A model generated the notes under the pieces. It was not told the origin of the DNA and searched no databases. It saw only the letters and a program-made list of their open reading frames with translations. Position numbers and translations under genes: made by a program. This document shows positions 6,085 to 14,150 of a stretch of 59,188 bases of DNA, piece by piece. Position 1 is the stretch's first letter. Each line of letters starts with the position of its first letter. The stretch comes from an uncultured Clostridia bacterium. Its GTDB lineage: Bacteria > Bacillota > Clostridia > Oscillospirales > Ruminococcaceae. Location: positions 1 to 59,188 of the forward strand of contig CANRNN010000011.1 of the NCBI GenBank assembly GCA_947632025.1, in the 5' to 3' direction.

Positions 6085-6137
6085 ACTTTTATTATATCAC
6101 ATAAAAGCGGATTTGTCAAGTATTTTTCGGGAAAATT

Positions 6138-7337
6138 CTACTTCAAGAACAGTGCGAGGTACGCGGGCGACATAAATCCTCCGGCTTTTATCATTTCAAG
6201 CAAGGTATCGACCTTTTTCGGCGAATGTGAGAAGTTTCTTACAACTATCGCGGAAGCTGTCGTGATAAACTCGTCTGTTTTGGCGATAGCGTTCTCGGTT
6301 TTATAGTTTGCGGTAACTCTTGCCGCGACAACTGCTATGTACTTCATCATTGCAAGCGTCACAGCATATAGAGAGTAATTCTCAAAAATCGTGCGGCTTA
6401 TAGGATTCAGCGGAACGTGAAGTTCAAGCAAAAGATTCAAGGCAACGTTCCTAAGCCAGAATTCCTTATCTTTATAAACTTCCGCAAGCCGCTGTTCGCC
6501 AAGCTGATAAAGCTCCGGACTTACATTGCCGTTCTCGTCGGAGATGAATTTAAGCAGATCGCTTCCGGAAAAGAAGCTTAAAAACTTTCCTACAGTTGTG
6601 GCTTTCAGAGTGTAGTTCGGCTTGATATTCTCGATAGACTTAAGCTCCGCGCCGCTGTGTATCTGCTTGCGTATATCGTGTATAGCGTTCGGGATATTAT
6701 CGTAATTCTTATCTTCAACGACCTTTGCCAATGCCTTTGCCGCAAGTGCGCCAAGGATCACATTTGTTTCCACCGAATTTTTTCTGTCGGAAATTATATC
6801 GTAGAGAAGTTCAAAGATCTCGCCAAAATATTTTGTTTCGGGATTTGACTTATAATTTTGTTCGGTATACTTAAAAGTATTCTTCATGGTGGTGCGTTCC
6901 TTGACCGGAATGTTCACAAGGTCCGCGCTTTTATCCTCGTTAAGCAGTTTGTGCATTACGGTAGGACAAGACATATAACAAAAATTATAGCAAACGTCGT
7001 CGGTCGCGGAATGCGAACGGGGATAAATAGAACAAACATCTGACAGGTACTCCGCGCCGAGTTCCCGCTGGATACGGCAGAAATTATCTTCCGTAAGGAA
7101 CGGGCAGCGCCTGTTTTCTCCGAGAGTTACGGCATAAAGATTATCGTTGTCGCTGCGGGCAAGGTGGAAAGACTTTTCCATAAGCTCTTTAAGTTCCTGC
7201 GAACAGTTCGGGTCGTCTTTGACTTTATCTATCTCGTCCTTCTTCCAGAAAATAGCCCAGCCCACACAGCAGGAATTGGAACACGTTCCGCCCACGCACT
7301 TAAAATCCTTAAAATAACGCGGCTGTCTGTAATACAT
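6138..7337 (-). CDS. fliB: Flagellin lysine N-methylase (FliB family)
   Basis: Predicted to methylate lysines of flagellin. It has the family's cysteine-rich N-terminus (CVGGTCSNSCCVGW at about 16-29, then RCPFL, DNFCRI) and the signature CSIYPR...SCPTVMHKLL; the cysteine pattern suggests a metal or Fe-S centre. 399 aa from the ATG after TTTTGGAGGG; a frame from 7367 would add 10 residues without an SD. It lies upstream of flagellin on the same strand, separated by the toxin/antisense array. The large Lys-containing central domain of that flagellin is a plausible substrate. Confidence 0.85.
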   Translation of the reverse strand: MYYRQPRYFKDFKCVGGTCSNSCCVGWAIFWKKDEIDKVKDDPNCSQELKELMEKSFHLARSDNDNLYAVTLGENRRCPFLTEDNFCRIQRELGAEYLSDVCSIYPRSHSATDDVCYNFCYMSCPTVMHKLLNEDKSADLVNIPVKERTTMKNTFKYTEQNYKSNPETKYFGEIFELLYDIISDRKNSVETNVILGALAAKALAKVVEDKNYDNIPNAIHDIRKQIHSGAELKSIENIKPNYTLKATTVGKFLSFFSGSDLLKFISDENGNVSPELYQLGEQRLAEVYKDKEFWLRNVALNLLLELHVPLNPISRTIFENYSLYAVTLAMMKYIAVVAARVTANYKTENAIAKTDEFITTASAIVVRNFSHSPKKVDTLLEMIKAGGFMSPAYLALFLK

Positions 7338-7402
7338 AAAAAAATCCCTCCAAAATTCACTATACATTCAGTATAGCATATTTCAGAGGGATTGTCAAGC
7401 AA

Positions 7403-9280
7403 TTACACTGTTTTTTTGATATTCATAGCACGCATGGCGTTAATTATCGCGATAACCGAAACTCCGACGTCGGCGAACACCGCCGCCCACATATTCGCAA
7501 AACCAAAAGCTGTAAGCACCAGCACCGCTATCTTCACGCCCAGCGCGAACACGATATTTTCCGTGACGATACGGCGGGTCTTTCGCGCTATCCTCACCGC
7601 GAGAGGGAGCGAGCCTATGTTGTCGTTCATAAGCACTATATCGGCGGCTTCTATCGCCGCGTCCGAGCCTAAAGCGCCCATAGCTATTCCCACGTCCGCA
7701 CGGGCAAGCGACGGCGCGTCGTTCATACCGTCGCCGACATACGCCAGAGCCGTTTTAGCGGGCTTTTTGGAATAAAGCTCCTCCACCGCCTGCACCTTTC
7801 CGTCGGGGAGAAGCTGCGACCGCACCTCGTCTATCCCGACGGATCTCGCGACCTCCTCGGCGGCAGCTTTTCTGTCGCCGGTAAGCATTACCGTTTTTGC
7901 GGAACATAACCTTTTAAGCTCCGAAAGAGCCTCGGCGCTGTTTTCTTTTACAACATCGCACACCGTCACCGCTCCGCAGAATTTCCCGTCGGCGGCGCAA
8001 TAAACAACCGTTCCCGCAGTTTCGATTTCGGAGAATTGTTCGTCCGTTATAACTTCCTCCATAAGCCGAGCGTTCCCGACGGCTATCTTCTTTCCCGAAA
8101 CTTCGGCTTTCACGCCGAATCCCGCGATTTCCTCGGCATTTTCGGCTTTAGGTATCTCTCCGTTTTCACGGGCAGCTCTCACTATCGAGAGGGCTATCGG
8201 GTGATTGGATATCTGTTCAGCCGCCGCGCAATACGATAAAAGCTCGTTATCTGAAATCCCCGCGGGCTTTTTTTCCGCGACCTCGAAAGTACCTTTTGTA
8301 AGAGTTCCCGTCTTATCGAAAACGAAAGTCTGCGCCTTGGCAAGGGCTTCCAGATAATTTGCGCCCTTTACCATAATTCCATGGCGCGACGCACCGCCTA
8401 TCCCGCCAAAAAACGACAGCGGCACGGAAATCACCAATGCGCACGGGCAGCTCACCACCAAAAACGTCAACGCCTTATATATCCAGCCGCCCCAGTTTTT
8501 GTCAAAAAGCGGAGGAATTACCGCCAAAAGCACCGCCGATATAACGACTATGGGCGTGTAAACTCTCGCGAAACGCGTGATGAAATTCTCCGTTCTCGCC
8601 TTGTTTTCGGAGGAGTTTTCCACAAGCTCCAGAATTTTCGCTACGGTCGAATCGGAATATTTCTTTGTAACGCGTATCTTCAACAGACCGCTTGTGTTGA
8701 CGCTTCCGCTTATTACCTCGTCGCCCTCGCAAACGTCCCGCAGCGCGCTTTCTCCCGTAAGAGCGGAGGTATTAAGACCGCTCGCGCCGCTTATAACAAT
8801 ACCGTCAAGCGGAACGCGCTCGCCGGGCTTTACGACGATTATTTCGTCAAGTTCAACCTCGTCGGGCTCGACCTGCTCTACCTCGCCGCCGCGCTCGACA
8901 TTCGCGTATTCGGGATTTATATCCATCATATCCGAAATGGACTTCCGCGATTTCCCGACGGCTACAGACTGGAAAAGCTCTCCGACCTGATAGAAAATCA
9001 TTACCGCGCTGCCCTCGGAATATTCACCGATAATCATTGCCCCAATGGACGCTATCGCCATAAGAAAATTCTCGTCAAAAATCTGCCCGTGAGCGATATT
9101 GCGAACCGCTTTCCACAGCACGTCCCAGCCCGCCGTGAGATACGACGCCGCGAATACGCAAAGCCTTACTATCCCCCACGCCGAAAAACGCTCCTCAGTA
9201 TGCGGAATGAACAGCCCTGCGGCAAAAATCACCGCCGCTATGATTATTCGGACAAGATTTCGCTTTTGCCGGCGGGTCAT
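7403..9280 (-). CDS. P1B-type heavy-metal efflux ATPase (Zn/Cd/Pb type)
   Basis: A membrane pump exporting divalent soft metals. It shows the transmembrane CPC motif (SCPCALVIS), the phosphorylation loop DKTGTLTKG, the hinge GDGMNDAPSLA, a Lys in M7 (FALGVKIAVL) and an Asp in M8 (AVFADVGVS), which together indicate the ZntA/CadA (P1B-2) class. The 625-aa protein lacks an N-terminal metal-binding domain; that domain is a separate gene just upstream, whose stop overlaps this start (ATGA). A longer frame to 9322 is rejected because of this overlap. Last gene of the ArsR-controlled operon. Confidence 0.93.
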   Translation of the reverse strand: MTRRQKRNLVRIIIAAVIFAAGLFIPHTEERFSAWGIVRLCVFAASYLTAGWDVLWKAVRNIAHGQIFDENFLMAIASIGAMIIGEYSEGSAVMIFYQVGELFQSVAVGKSRKSISDMMDINPEYANVERGGEVEQVEPDEVELDEIIVVKPGERVPLDGIVISGASGLNTSALTGESALRDVCEGDEVISGSVNTSGLLKIRVTKKYSDSTVAKILELVENSSENKARTENFITRFARVYTPIVVISAVLLAVIPPLFDKNWGGWIYKALTFLVVSCPCALVISVPLSFFGGIGGASRHGIMVKGANYLEALAKAQTFVFDKTGTLTKGTFEVAEKKPAGISDNELLSYCAAAEQISNHPIALSIVRAARENGEIPKAENAEEIAGFGVKAEVSGKKIAVGNARLMEEVITDEQFSEIETAGTVVYCAADGKFCGAVTVCDVVKENSAEALSELKRLCSAKTVMLTGDRKAAAEEVARSVGIDEVRSQLLPDGKVQAVEELYSKKPAKTALAYVGDGMNDAPSLARADVGIAMGALGSDAAIEAADIVLMNDNIGSLPLAVRIARKTRRIVTENIVFALGVKIAVLVLTAFGFANMWAAVFADVGVSVIAIINAMRAMNIKKTV

Positions 9281-9498
9281 TTTATTACCACCTGACAATC
9301 CGGCTCGACTTTTTTGCAGCACTCGACGGCTTTCTTTACAACATCGTCAAAACACGCGTCGTCCGCCTCGATAGTCATTTTCTGCGTCATAAAATTCACG
9401 GACGCATCCTTTACGCCGTCAAGTTTCTTTATCGCAGTCTCCATTTTAGCGGCGCAGTTCGCGCAGTCCAGATCAATAAGCTTGAATGTTTTTTTCAT
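9277..9498 (-). CDS. Free-standing HMA metal-binding protein
   Basis: A 73-aa ferredoxin-fold heavy-metal-associated domain with the DCANCAAKME motif and a second Cys cluster (ECCKKVEPDC) near the C-terminus. It probably delivers metal to the adjacent ATPase, which lacks this domain, so it looks like a domain split from CadA/ZntA. GDC-like CxxC preceded by Asp is usual in Zn/Cd rather than Cu domains. Start after AAAGGAATTTTTACC. Confidence 0.9.
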   Translation of the reverse strand: MKKTFKLIDLDCANCAAKMETAIKKLDGVKDASVNFMTQKMTIEADDACFDDVVKKAVECCKKVEPDCQVVIK

Positions 9499-9522
9499 GG
9501 TAAAAATTCCTTTCTCAAATAA

Positions 9523-10122
9523 TTAACCTTTAATAATAACCGCATAACAGCAGGGAATAAATCCCTCGATAAGCTTTGTTTTTACCCTGCCGCAGCCGCA
9601 GTTTTTAAGCATAGCCTTATATTCGGCGGGGGAATACTCGGCGGCAGGTTTAAAGCCTATAAGCTTATACAGCCCCAGCATTTTTCCCCCTTTGTTCTTG
9701 GTGGTAAAGGTCGGCAAAAGCAGTTTTCCGTTCGGCTTTAATACCCTATACAATTCTTTCACCGCGCCGGCGGGGTTTTCAAGAAGATGAAGAACGTTCC
9801 CCGCAATCACAATATCATATGTTTCGTCATTGTCTTTCAAGTCGAAAATATTCCGCGTATCAAACGATATGTTCGTAACGTCAAGCGTCTTTGCCTTGAT
9901 CTTTGCGATTTTGAGCATTTTTTCGGACAAATCCGTGCATAAAACGCTCTTTACTCTTTTAGCCGCCGCAAACGACAGCGCGCCGGTTCCCGCCGCGCAG
10001 TCAAGAACCCTCGCGCCCTTCGGCACAAGCCGCGCCGTTATCGAGAGCATTTCCCCGTAAACCTTGCCGTTGACAGCCTCGGCTAAGTCGTAAAATCCCG
10101 CGATTTTGTCCCAGAAGTCCAT
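9523..10122 (-). CDS. Class I SAM-dependent methyltransferase
   Basis: A 199-aa Rossmann methyltransferase of the UbiE/Methyltransf_11 type: motif I VLDCAAGTGALSFAA, motif II VLCTDLSEKML, then DIVIAGNVLHLLENP and a late RVLKPNGKLLLP. The start is at the ATG 8 nt after GAAGGAG; an overlapping ATG at 10143 inside the repressor stop is also possible. It sits between the ArsR repressor and the efflux genes, so a role with metals or metalloids is inferred. It has CGCG and PCCY cysteines near the C-terminus. Substrate unknown. Confidence 0.8.
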   Translation of the reverse strand: MDFWDKIAGFYDLAEAVNGKVYGEMLSITARLVPKGARVLDCAAGTGALSFAAAKRVKSVLCTDLSEKMLKIAKIKAKTLDVTNISFDTRNIFDLKDNDETYDIVIAGNVLHLLENPAGAVKELYRVLKPNGKLLLPTFTTKNKGGKMLGLYKLIGFKPAAEYSPAEYKAMLKNCGCGRVKTKLIEGFIPCCYAVIIKG

Positions 10123-10135
10123 AAAGCCCGCTCCT

Positions 10136-10501
10136 TCATTCATTGACGTGTTCCAGTCCCTGCCTTAAAATCGTGTTTACATGGCTGTCGGCAAGAGAAT
10201 AGAACACCGTTTTTCCCTCGCGGCGGAACGTCACAAGTGACGCGTTTTTCAAAATCTTAAGCTGGTGCGAAACCGCGCTGCTGGTCATTCCGAGAATAGT
10301 GGACAGGTCGCACACGCAAAGCTCCGCGCCGCTTAACGCGCTTAGGATCTTTATTCTTGTGCTGTCGCCGAAAACCTTGAAAAGCTCGGACAAATCAATA
10401 AGCGTATCCTCCGAAGGCATTTCGGCTTGTATCTTATCCACCGTATCGGGGTGAACGCACAAAAACTCGCACTGCGGCGCATCGTTTTCGGTTACTGACA
10501 T
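10136..10501 (-). CDS. ArsR/SmtB-family metal-responsive repressor
   Basis: A 121-aa winged-helix repressor. It has ELCVCDL (alpha-3 Cys pair as in CadC/ArsR), the recognition helix SSAVSHQLKILKNASLV and a C-terminal DSHVNTILRQGLEHVNE matching the alpha-5 Zn site (D, H, H, E) of SmtB/CzrA. It probably senses Zn, Cd or Pb and represses its own operon by binding the palindrome in the promoter region. First gene of the efflux operon. Confidence 0.9.
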   Translation of the reverse strand: MSVTENDAPQCEFLCVHPDTVDKIQAEMPSEDTLIDLSELFKVFGDSTRIKILSALSGAELCVCDLSTILGMTSSAVSHQLKILKNASLVTFRREGKTVFYSLADSHVNTILRQGLEHVNE

Positions 10502-10527
10502 TTGAGAACCTCCTTTTTCAAGTTATC

Positions 10528-10586
10528 ACTTGAACATTCGTTCAAGTGTTTGATTGTATTATACACCTTTTAATTTAATTTGTCAA
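10528..10586 (-). promoter_or_regulatory. Promoter and ArsR-type operator of the efflux operon
   Basis: TTGACA (complement of 10581-10586), 17 bp, TATAAT (complement of 10558-10563). Immediately downstream lies the inverted repeat ACTTGAAC-ATTC-GTTCAAGT (10528-10547), which contains the TGAAC...GTTCA half-sites typical of SmtB/CzrA operators. Binding there would block transcription start or elongation. Confidence 0.85.
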
Positions 10587-10627
10587 GGGGATTTTTACGA
10601 TTTTTGAAAAAAATTTCGCCCGAAGGC

Positions 10628-10945
10628 TTACTCTTCGGACGAAACTTCTTCATCTTCGCGGCGGGATTTCAGGCAGTCCACTATATTAAATACAGCCTGC
10701 TGTTCTCTTTCGGACAATTCGGTAATGTCAATAACAACTTTCGGATAGACATTCAGAATCCCGTCAACGGTCGTGCCGAATATCTTTGACATTTCAACAA
10801 TGTGCTTAAGCTGAGGGGTTGCAAATCCAAGTTCCCAGGCGTTGACGGAGCTTCTTGTCACGCCCAGACGTTTTGCAAGGTCTGTTTGAGTAATTCCGAA
10901 TTTAGTTCTGAGTTCGCCTATTCGTTGGCAAAGATTGTAGTTCAT
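10628..10945 (-). CDS. XRE-family transcriptional regulator
   Basis: A 105-aa protein with an N-terminal helix-turn-helix (ELRTKFGITQTDLAKRLGVTRSSVNAWELG, residues 11-40). A short acidic C-terminal region (EREQQAVFNIVDCLKSR, then EDEEVSSEE) is probably for dimerisation. The start follows AAAGGAGAAAAGCT. It diverges from the leucine-rich-repeat protein gene; target genes unknown. Confidence 0.85.
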   Translation of the reverse strand: MNYNLCQRIGELRTKFGITQTDLAKRLGVTRSSVNAWELGFATPQLKHIVEMSKIFGTTVDGILNVYPKVVIDITELSEREQQAVFNIVDCLKSRREDEEVSSEE

Positions 10946-11055
10946 AGCTTTTCTCCTTTGATTTTTATCCTTTATTGATAATATTGTATCATTTTTTGAC
11001 TATAATTTTGTATAATATTATATGATGTTTTTCTTGACAAAAGTGATGAAAATAC

Positions 11056-11116
11056 TTGACAAATTGATTTTTTAGTGATATAATGTAAAAGAACCGCCCG
11101 AAAGACGGGCGGAAAC
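11056..11116 (+). promoter_or_regulatory. Promoter and 5'-UTR hairpin of the LRR protein gene
   Basis: TTGACA (11056-11061), 17 bp, TATAAT (11079-11084). The transcript then begins with the hairpin CCGCCCG / CGGGCGG (about 11093-11112), placed to protect the mRNA 5' end. Confidence 0.8.
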
Positions 11117-11142
11117 TATTATTTTTTTGGAGGAAAAATATC

Positions 11143-12492
11143 ATGAAGCTGAAAAAATTTGCGGCTGTTGCGGCGGCTTTGGCTGTGCTGGCGGTGGCTG
11201 CACCTACGGCGGGAGTGCTGCCCGCAGTAGAAACAACAGCAAGCGCGGCAAGCGCAGTTGACGATGTGTTCACGTTTGACATGAACAGTGACGGAACTCT
11301 TACGGCTGTGCTGAAAGACAAATCGGCAACAAATGTTGTTGTACCCGCTACATACAGCGGAATGAAAGTAACAGCGATTAGTGGGTTTGGTAGCGGATAT
11401 GTTACATCTGCTTCTAAAGCTGAAACCGTAACACTTCCGGAGGGTATAACCTCTATAAAGGGCGATACATTTATAGGGGGCTTTACCAACTGTAAAAACC
11501 TTAAAAGTATAAATATTCCGAATAGCGTGACTGAAATCGACGATTCAACTTTTAATGGTTGTACCGCCCTCGAATCCATAAATATTTCAAATGGTGTGAC
11601 TCGTATTGGATCTAACGCTTTTTACGGCTGTACCGCTCTTGAATCCGTAAATCTTCCTGATAGCGTGACTAGTATTGGACTTAGCGCATTTTCCGGTTGC
11701 ACCGCTCTTAAGAGCATAACACTTCCCAATAGTTTGATTGCGATTAATGGCAATGCTTTTGCTGGTTGTGACAGTCTTACAAGTGTTACTATCCCCGGAG
11801 GTGTCAAAAATATTGGAGCTGGATATTTTTTTGGTGTTTTCAACTCTTGTGACAATCTCCAAACTGTTATAATAGAAGAAGGCGTCGAAGAAATTAGTGC
11901 TTCGGCTTTTGCAAATTGTCCTAAACTTGCAAATGTGTCTATACCTAAAAGTGTGACATCTGTTGGAGCGGGGGCTTTTTGGTCTGAGTTTATAGTTGGC
12001 GCGGAAGAACTTGCCTCTGGCGAATGCACCGCAAAAGTAAAGTATGCAGGCAGCGAGGCGGATTGGCAGAATATCAAAATGGAGACTGCGACTGCGACAT
12101 GGCACAATATTAAAGGCAGATATGGTCCTTTCAACGGCGCTGTTATTGAATACGGCGCAAGCGCTCCCGCTGACGACACTTCCAAGCCCGCCGACACCTC
12201 AAAGCCGGAGGAAACTTCAAAGCCCTCTGAAACCTCGAAGCCCACGGAAACATCAAAACCGGCAGAAACCTCTAAGCCTGCAGAAACTTCCAAGCCCGCT
12301 GACACTTCCAAACCTGCTGACACCTCGAAACCTGCAGATACATCAAAGCCCGCTGAAAGCACCACATCTAAGCCTGCCGACAGCGAAGCTGACAAGGACA
12401 ATCCCGACACTGGCGCTGTAGGCATTGCACTGACCCTCGGTCTTGCAACGCTTGCAGGCGCGGCAGTAGTCGTTTACCGCAAGAGAAAGTGA
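11143..12492 (+). CDS. Secreted BspA-like leucine-rich-repeat surface protein
   Basis: 449 aa. Signal peptide at residues 1-35 (KKFAAVAAALAVLAVAAP). Then about eight BspA/TpLRR (LRR_5) repeats of the form CTALESVNLPDSVTSIG..AFSG. A proline/threonine stalk of 11 or so (T/P)SKPA(D/E) repeats follows, then NPDTGAVG, a hydrophobic stretch and a RKRK tail. NPDTG looks like an LPXTG-type sortase signal. It is probably cell-wall anchored and adhesive; the ligand is unknown. The start is preceded by TGGAGGAAAAATATC. Confidence 0.85.
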   Translation: MKLKKFAAVAAALAVLAVAAPTAGVLPAVETTASAASAVDDVFTFDMNSDGTLTAVLKDKSATNVVVPATYSGMKVTAISGFGSGYVTSASKAETVTLPEGITSIKGDTFIGGFTNCKNLKSINIPNSVTEIDDSTFNGCTALESINISNGVTRIGSNAFYGCTALESVNLPDSVTSIGLSAFSGCTALKSITLPNSLIAINGNAFAGCDSLTSVTIPGGVKNIGAGYFFGVFNSCDNLQTVIIEEGVEEISASAFANCPKLANVSIPKSVTSVGAGAFWSEFIVGAEELASGECTAKVKYAGSEADWQNIKMETATATWHNIKGRYGPFNGAVIEYGASAPADDTSKPADTSKPEETSKPSETSKPTETSKPAETSKPAETSKPADTSKPADTSKPADTSKPAESTTSKPADSEADKDNPDTGAVGIALTLGLATLAGAAVVVYRKRK

Positions 12493-12533
12493 TATAAAAT
12501 AAACTAACTCTTCATCATCTTCCATAAAATTAA

Positions 12534-12567
12534 GCGGGCTGCCCGAAAAGCAGTCCGCGATTTTTAT
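12534..12567. terminator. Terminator between LRR protein gene and rmuC
   Basis: GCGGGCTGC / GCAGTCCGC (12534-12558) with GATTTTTATT following on the plus strand. It ends the LRR gene and probably also serves the convergent rmuC. Confidence 0.75.
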
Positions 12568-14132
12568 TGTTTTGCCGCGGTATTCGCGGGCGGGGCGCTC
12601 TGGACGGGCTTTTGTCCCGAATCGGGCAAAGCGACCTTTTCGAGGGCGCGGTTTATACGCTTTGTGCGAACGCCGACAAGTTTTTCAAGCTCGTCGTCCG
12701 CCTGACGCAGGCGCTCGCGTGTTTTGGTAAGGACTTCCTCAAAGTTGAGGAATTCTTTTTTTGCGGCTTCCAGAATGACCCGAATATCGCCGCTTTTCTT
12801 CTGTATAGCAAGCGTTCTGAAGCCCATCTGCAAAGAATTCAGCATAGCCGCCATAGTGGACGGACCCGCGATATTGACCTTATATTCCGACTGAAGCACT
12901 TCCACAAGACCCATATTCACGACCTCGGCGTACAATCCCTCAAACGGCAGGAACATTATCGCAAACTCCGTGGTATACGGCGGCGCGATATACTTTTCAC
13001 TGATACTTTTTGCACAGCGCTTTATTTCAAATTCGAGATTGCTGCGGCGTGTTTTGACGTCGGTCGCGTTTCCCGACTCGTAAGCCGCAAGGAGGTTGCG
13101 GTATGTATCTCCGGGGAATTTGGAATCTATAGGCAGATAGACGAAATGACCGTCGTCCGCTCCGGGCAGCTTGACGGCAAAATCGACGCGTTCGGCGCTG
13201 TCGGGCTTTACGGCTATCTGCTCGCCGTATTGCGACTGTGAAAGTATCTCCCGCAGGATAGCGCCGAGCTGTATTTCGCCGAGTATCCCGCGTGTTTTCA
13301 CATTGGAAAGCACGTTTTTCAGATCGGAAACTCCCGACGCGACTGTTTTCATTTCGCCCAGTCCCTCGTATACTTCTTTAAGGCGCTGGTTTACGGTTTC
13401 AAACGATTTGGCGATCCTGTCGTCGAGTGTTTTCTGTAATTTTTCGTTGACGGCGTCGTTTATTTTATCTAAACTCCGGCGGTTTTCGTCGCGCAGTTTT
13501 TCCATGCTTTCGGTATTTGCGGAACGGACTTTTTCGAGCGTGTCAAGTATATCCTTTCTTATTACCGTGAAATTATTTTCCAGAGATTCCAGTTTTGACG
13601 AAGTAGTTTTCTGTTGGCGCTCCTGACCGTCTGTAAGGCTGCGCCCAAGCTCGGACATGGTCTTGACGACGTATTCCCGCAGGCTGTCGAGGCTCTGTTG
13701 ATTTTCGGCGCGAAGTTTCTCCATGCTTTCGGTATTTGCGAAACGTATTTTTTCCAGTGTGGAAAGCATATCCTTTCGGATATTCTCGAAGTCGCCTTCA
13801 AGTTTGCGGAAATTCATTGAAGCGGCGTTCTGTTGTTTCTCCTGATTATCCGAAAGGTTTCGTCCAAGCTCGGACATGGTGTTTACGACGTACCCGCGAA
13901 GCCTGTCGCCCTGCTCGGATATCTGCCGTGCGGTCGATTCGCTTTGCAGTGTGGAATGTTCGATAAAGCGGCGGCTGTCGCTTTCGTTAGAGCGCCCAAG
14001 CCGCTCGATATCCTCTTTAAGCTCGTCAAAATGCCGCACGGAATTTATCCTGCCCATTTTCAGGAAAACGGCAAAAGTCAGCGCGACGCCGACAACAAGT
14101 ATTACAACTATAACAATCTCGCCAATTGTCAT
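12564..14132 (-). CDS. rmuC: DNA recombination protein RmuC
   Basis: 522 aa. N-terminal transmembrane helix (IVIVVILVVGVALTFAVFL). A long coiled coil at about 30-230 contains two near-identical modules (LREYVVKTMSELGRSLTDGQERQQ and the earlier LRGYVVNTMSELGRNLSDN). The RmuC nuclease-like domain follows (VKTRGILGEIQLGAILREIL, LPIDSKFPGDTYRNLL, NIAGPSTMAAMLNSLQMGF). Implicated by homology in limiting inversions and rearrangements; the biochemical role is poorly defined. Confidence 0.92.
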   Translation of the reverse strand: MTIGEIVIVVILVVGVALTFAVFLKMGRINSVRHFDELKEDIERLGRSNESDSRRFIEHSTLQSESTARQISEQGDRLRGYVVNTMSELGRNLSDNQEKQQNAASMNFRKLEGDFENIRKDMLSTLEKIRFANTESMEKLRAENQQSLDSLREYVVKTMSELGRSLTDGQERQQKTTSSKLESLENNFTVIRKDILDTLEKVRSANTESMEKLRDENRRSLDKINDAVNEKLQKTLDDRIAKSFETVNQRLKEVYEGLGEMKTVASGVSDLKNVLSNVKTRGILGEIQLGAILREILSQSQYGEQIAVKPDSAERVDFAVKLPGADDGHFVYLPIDSKFPGDTYRNLLAAYESGNATDVKTRRSNLEFEIKRCAKSISEKYIAPPYTTEFAIMFLPFEGLYAEVVNMGLVEVLQSEYKVNIAGPSTMAAMLNSLQMGFRTLAIQKKSGDIRVILEAAKKEFLNFEEVLTKTRERLRQADDELEKLVGVRTKRINRALEKVALPDSGQKPVQSAPPANTAAKQ

Positions 14133-14150
14133 TTATTATCTCCTTTTTAT

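Noticed and set aside
8381-9295. 304-aa open frame antisense to the P-type ATPase
   Set aside because: Arg/His/Tyr-rich composition typical of a shadow frame; the sense strand encodes all P-type ATPase motifs.
11622-12425. Long open frame (267 aa) antisense to the LRR protein gene
   Set aside because: It is a by-product of the (T/P)SKPA repeats and biased codons of the real gene; it has no SD and repeats the motif VSAGLE only because the sense strand repeats.
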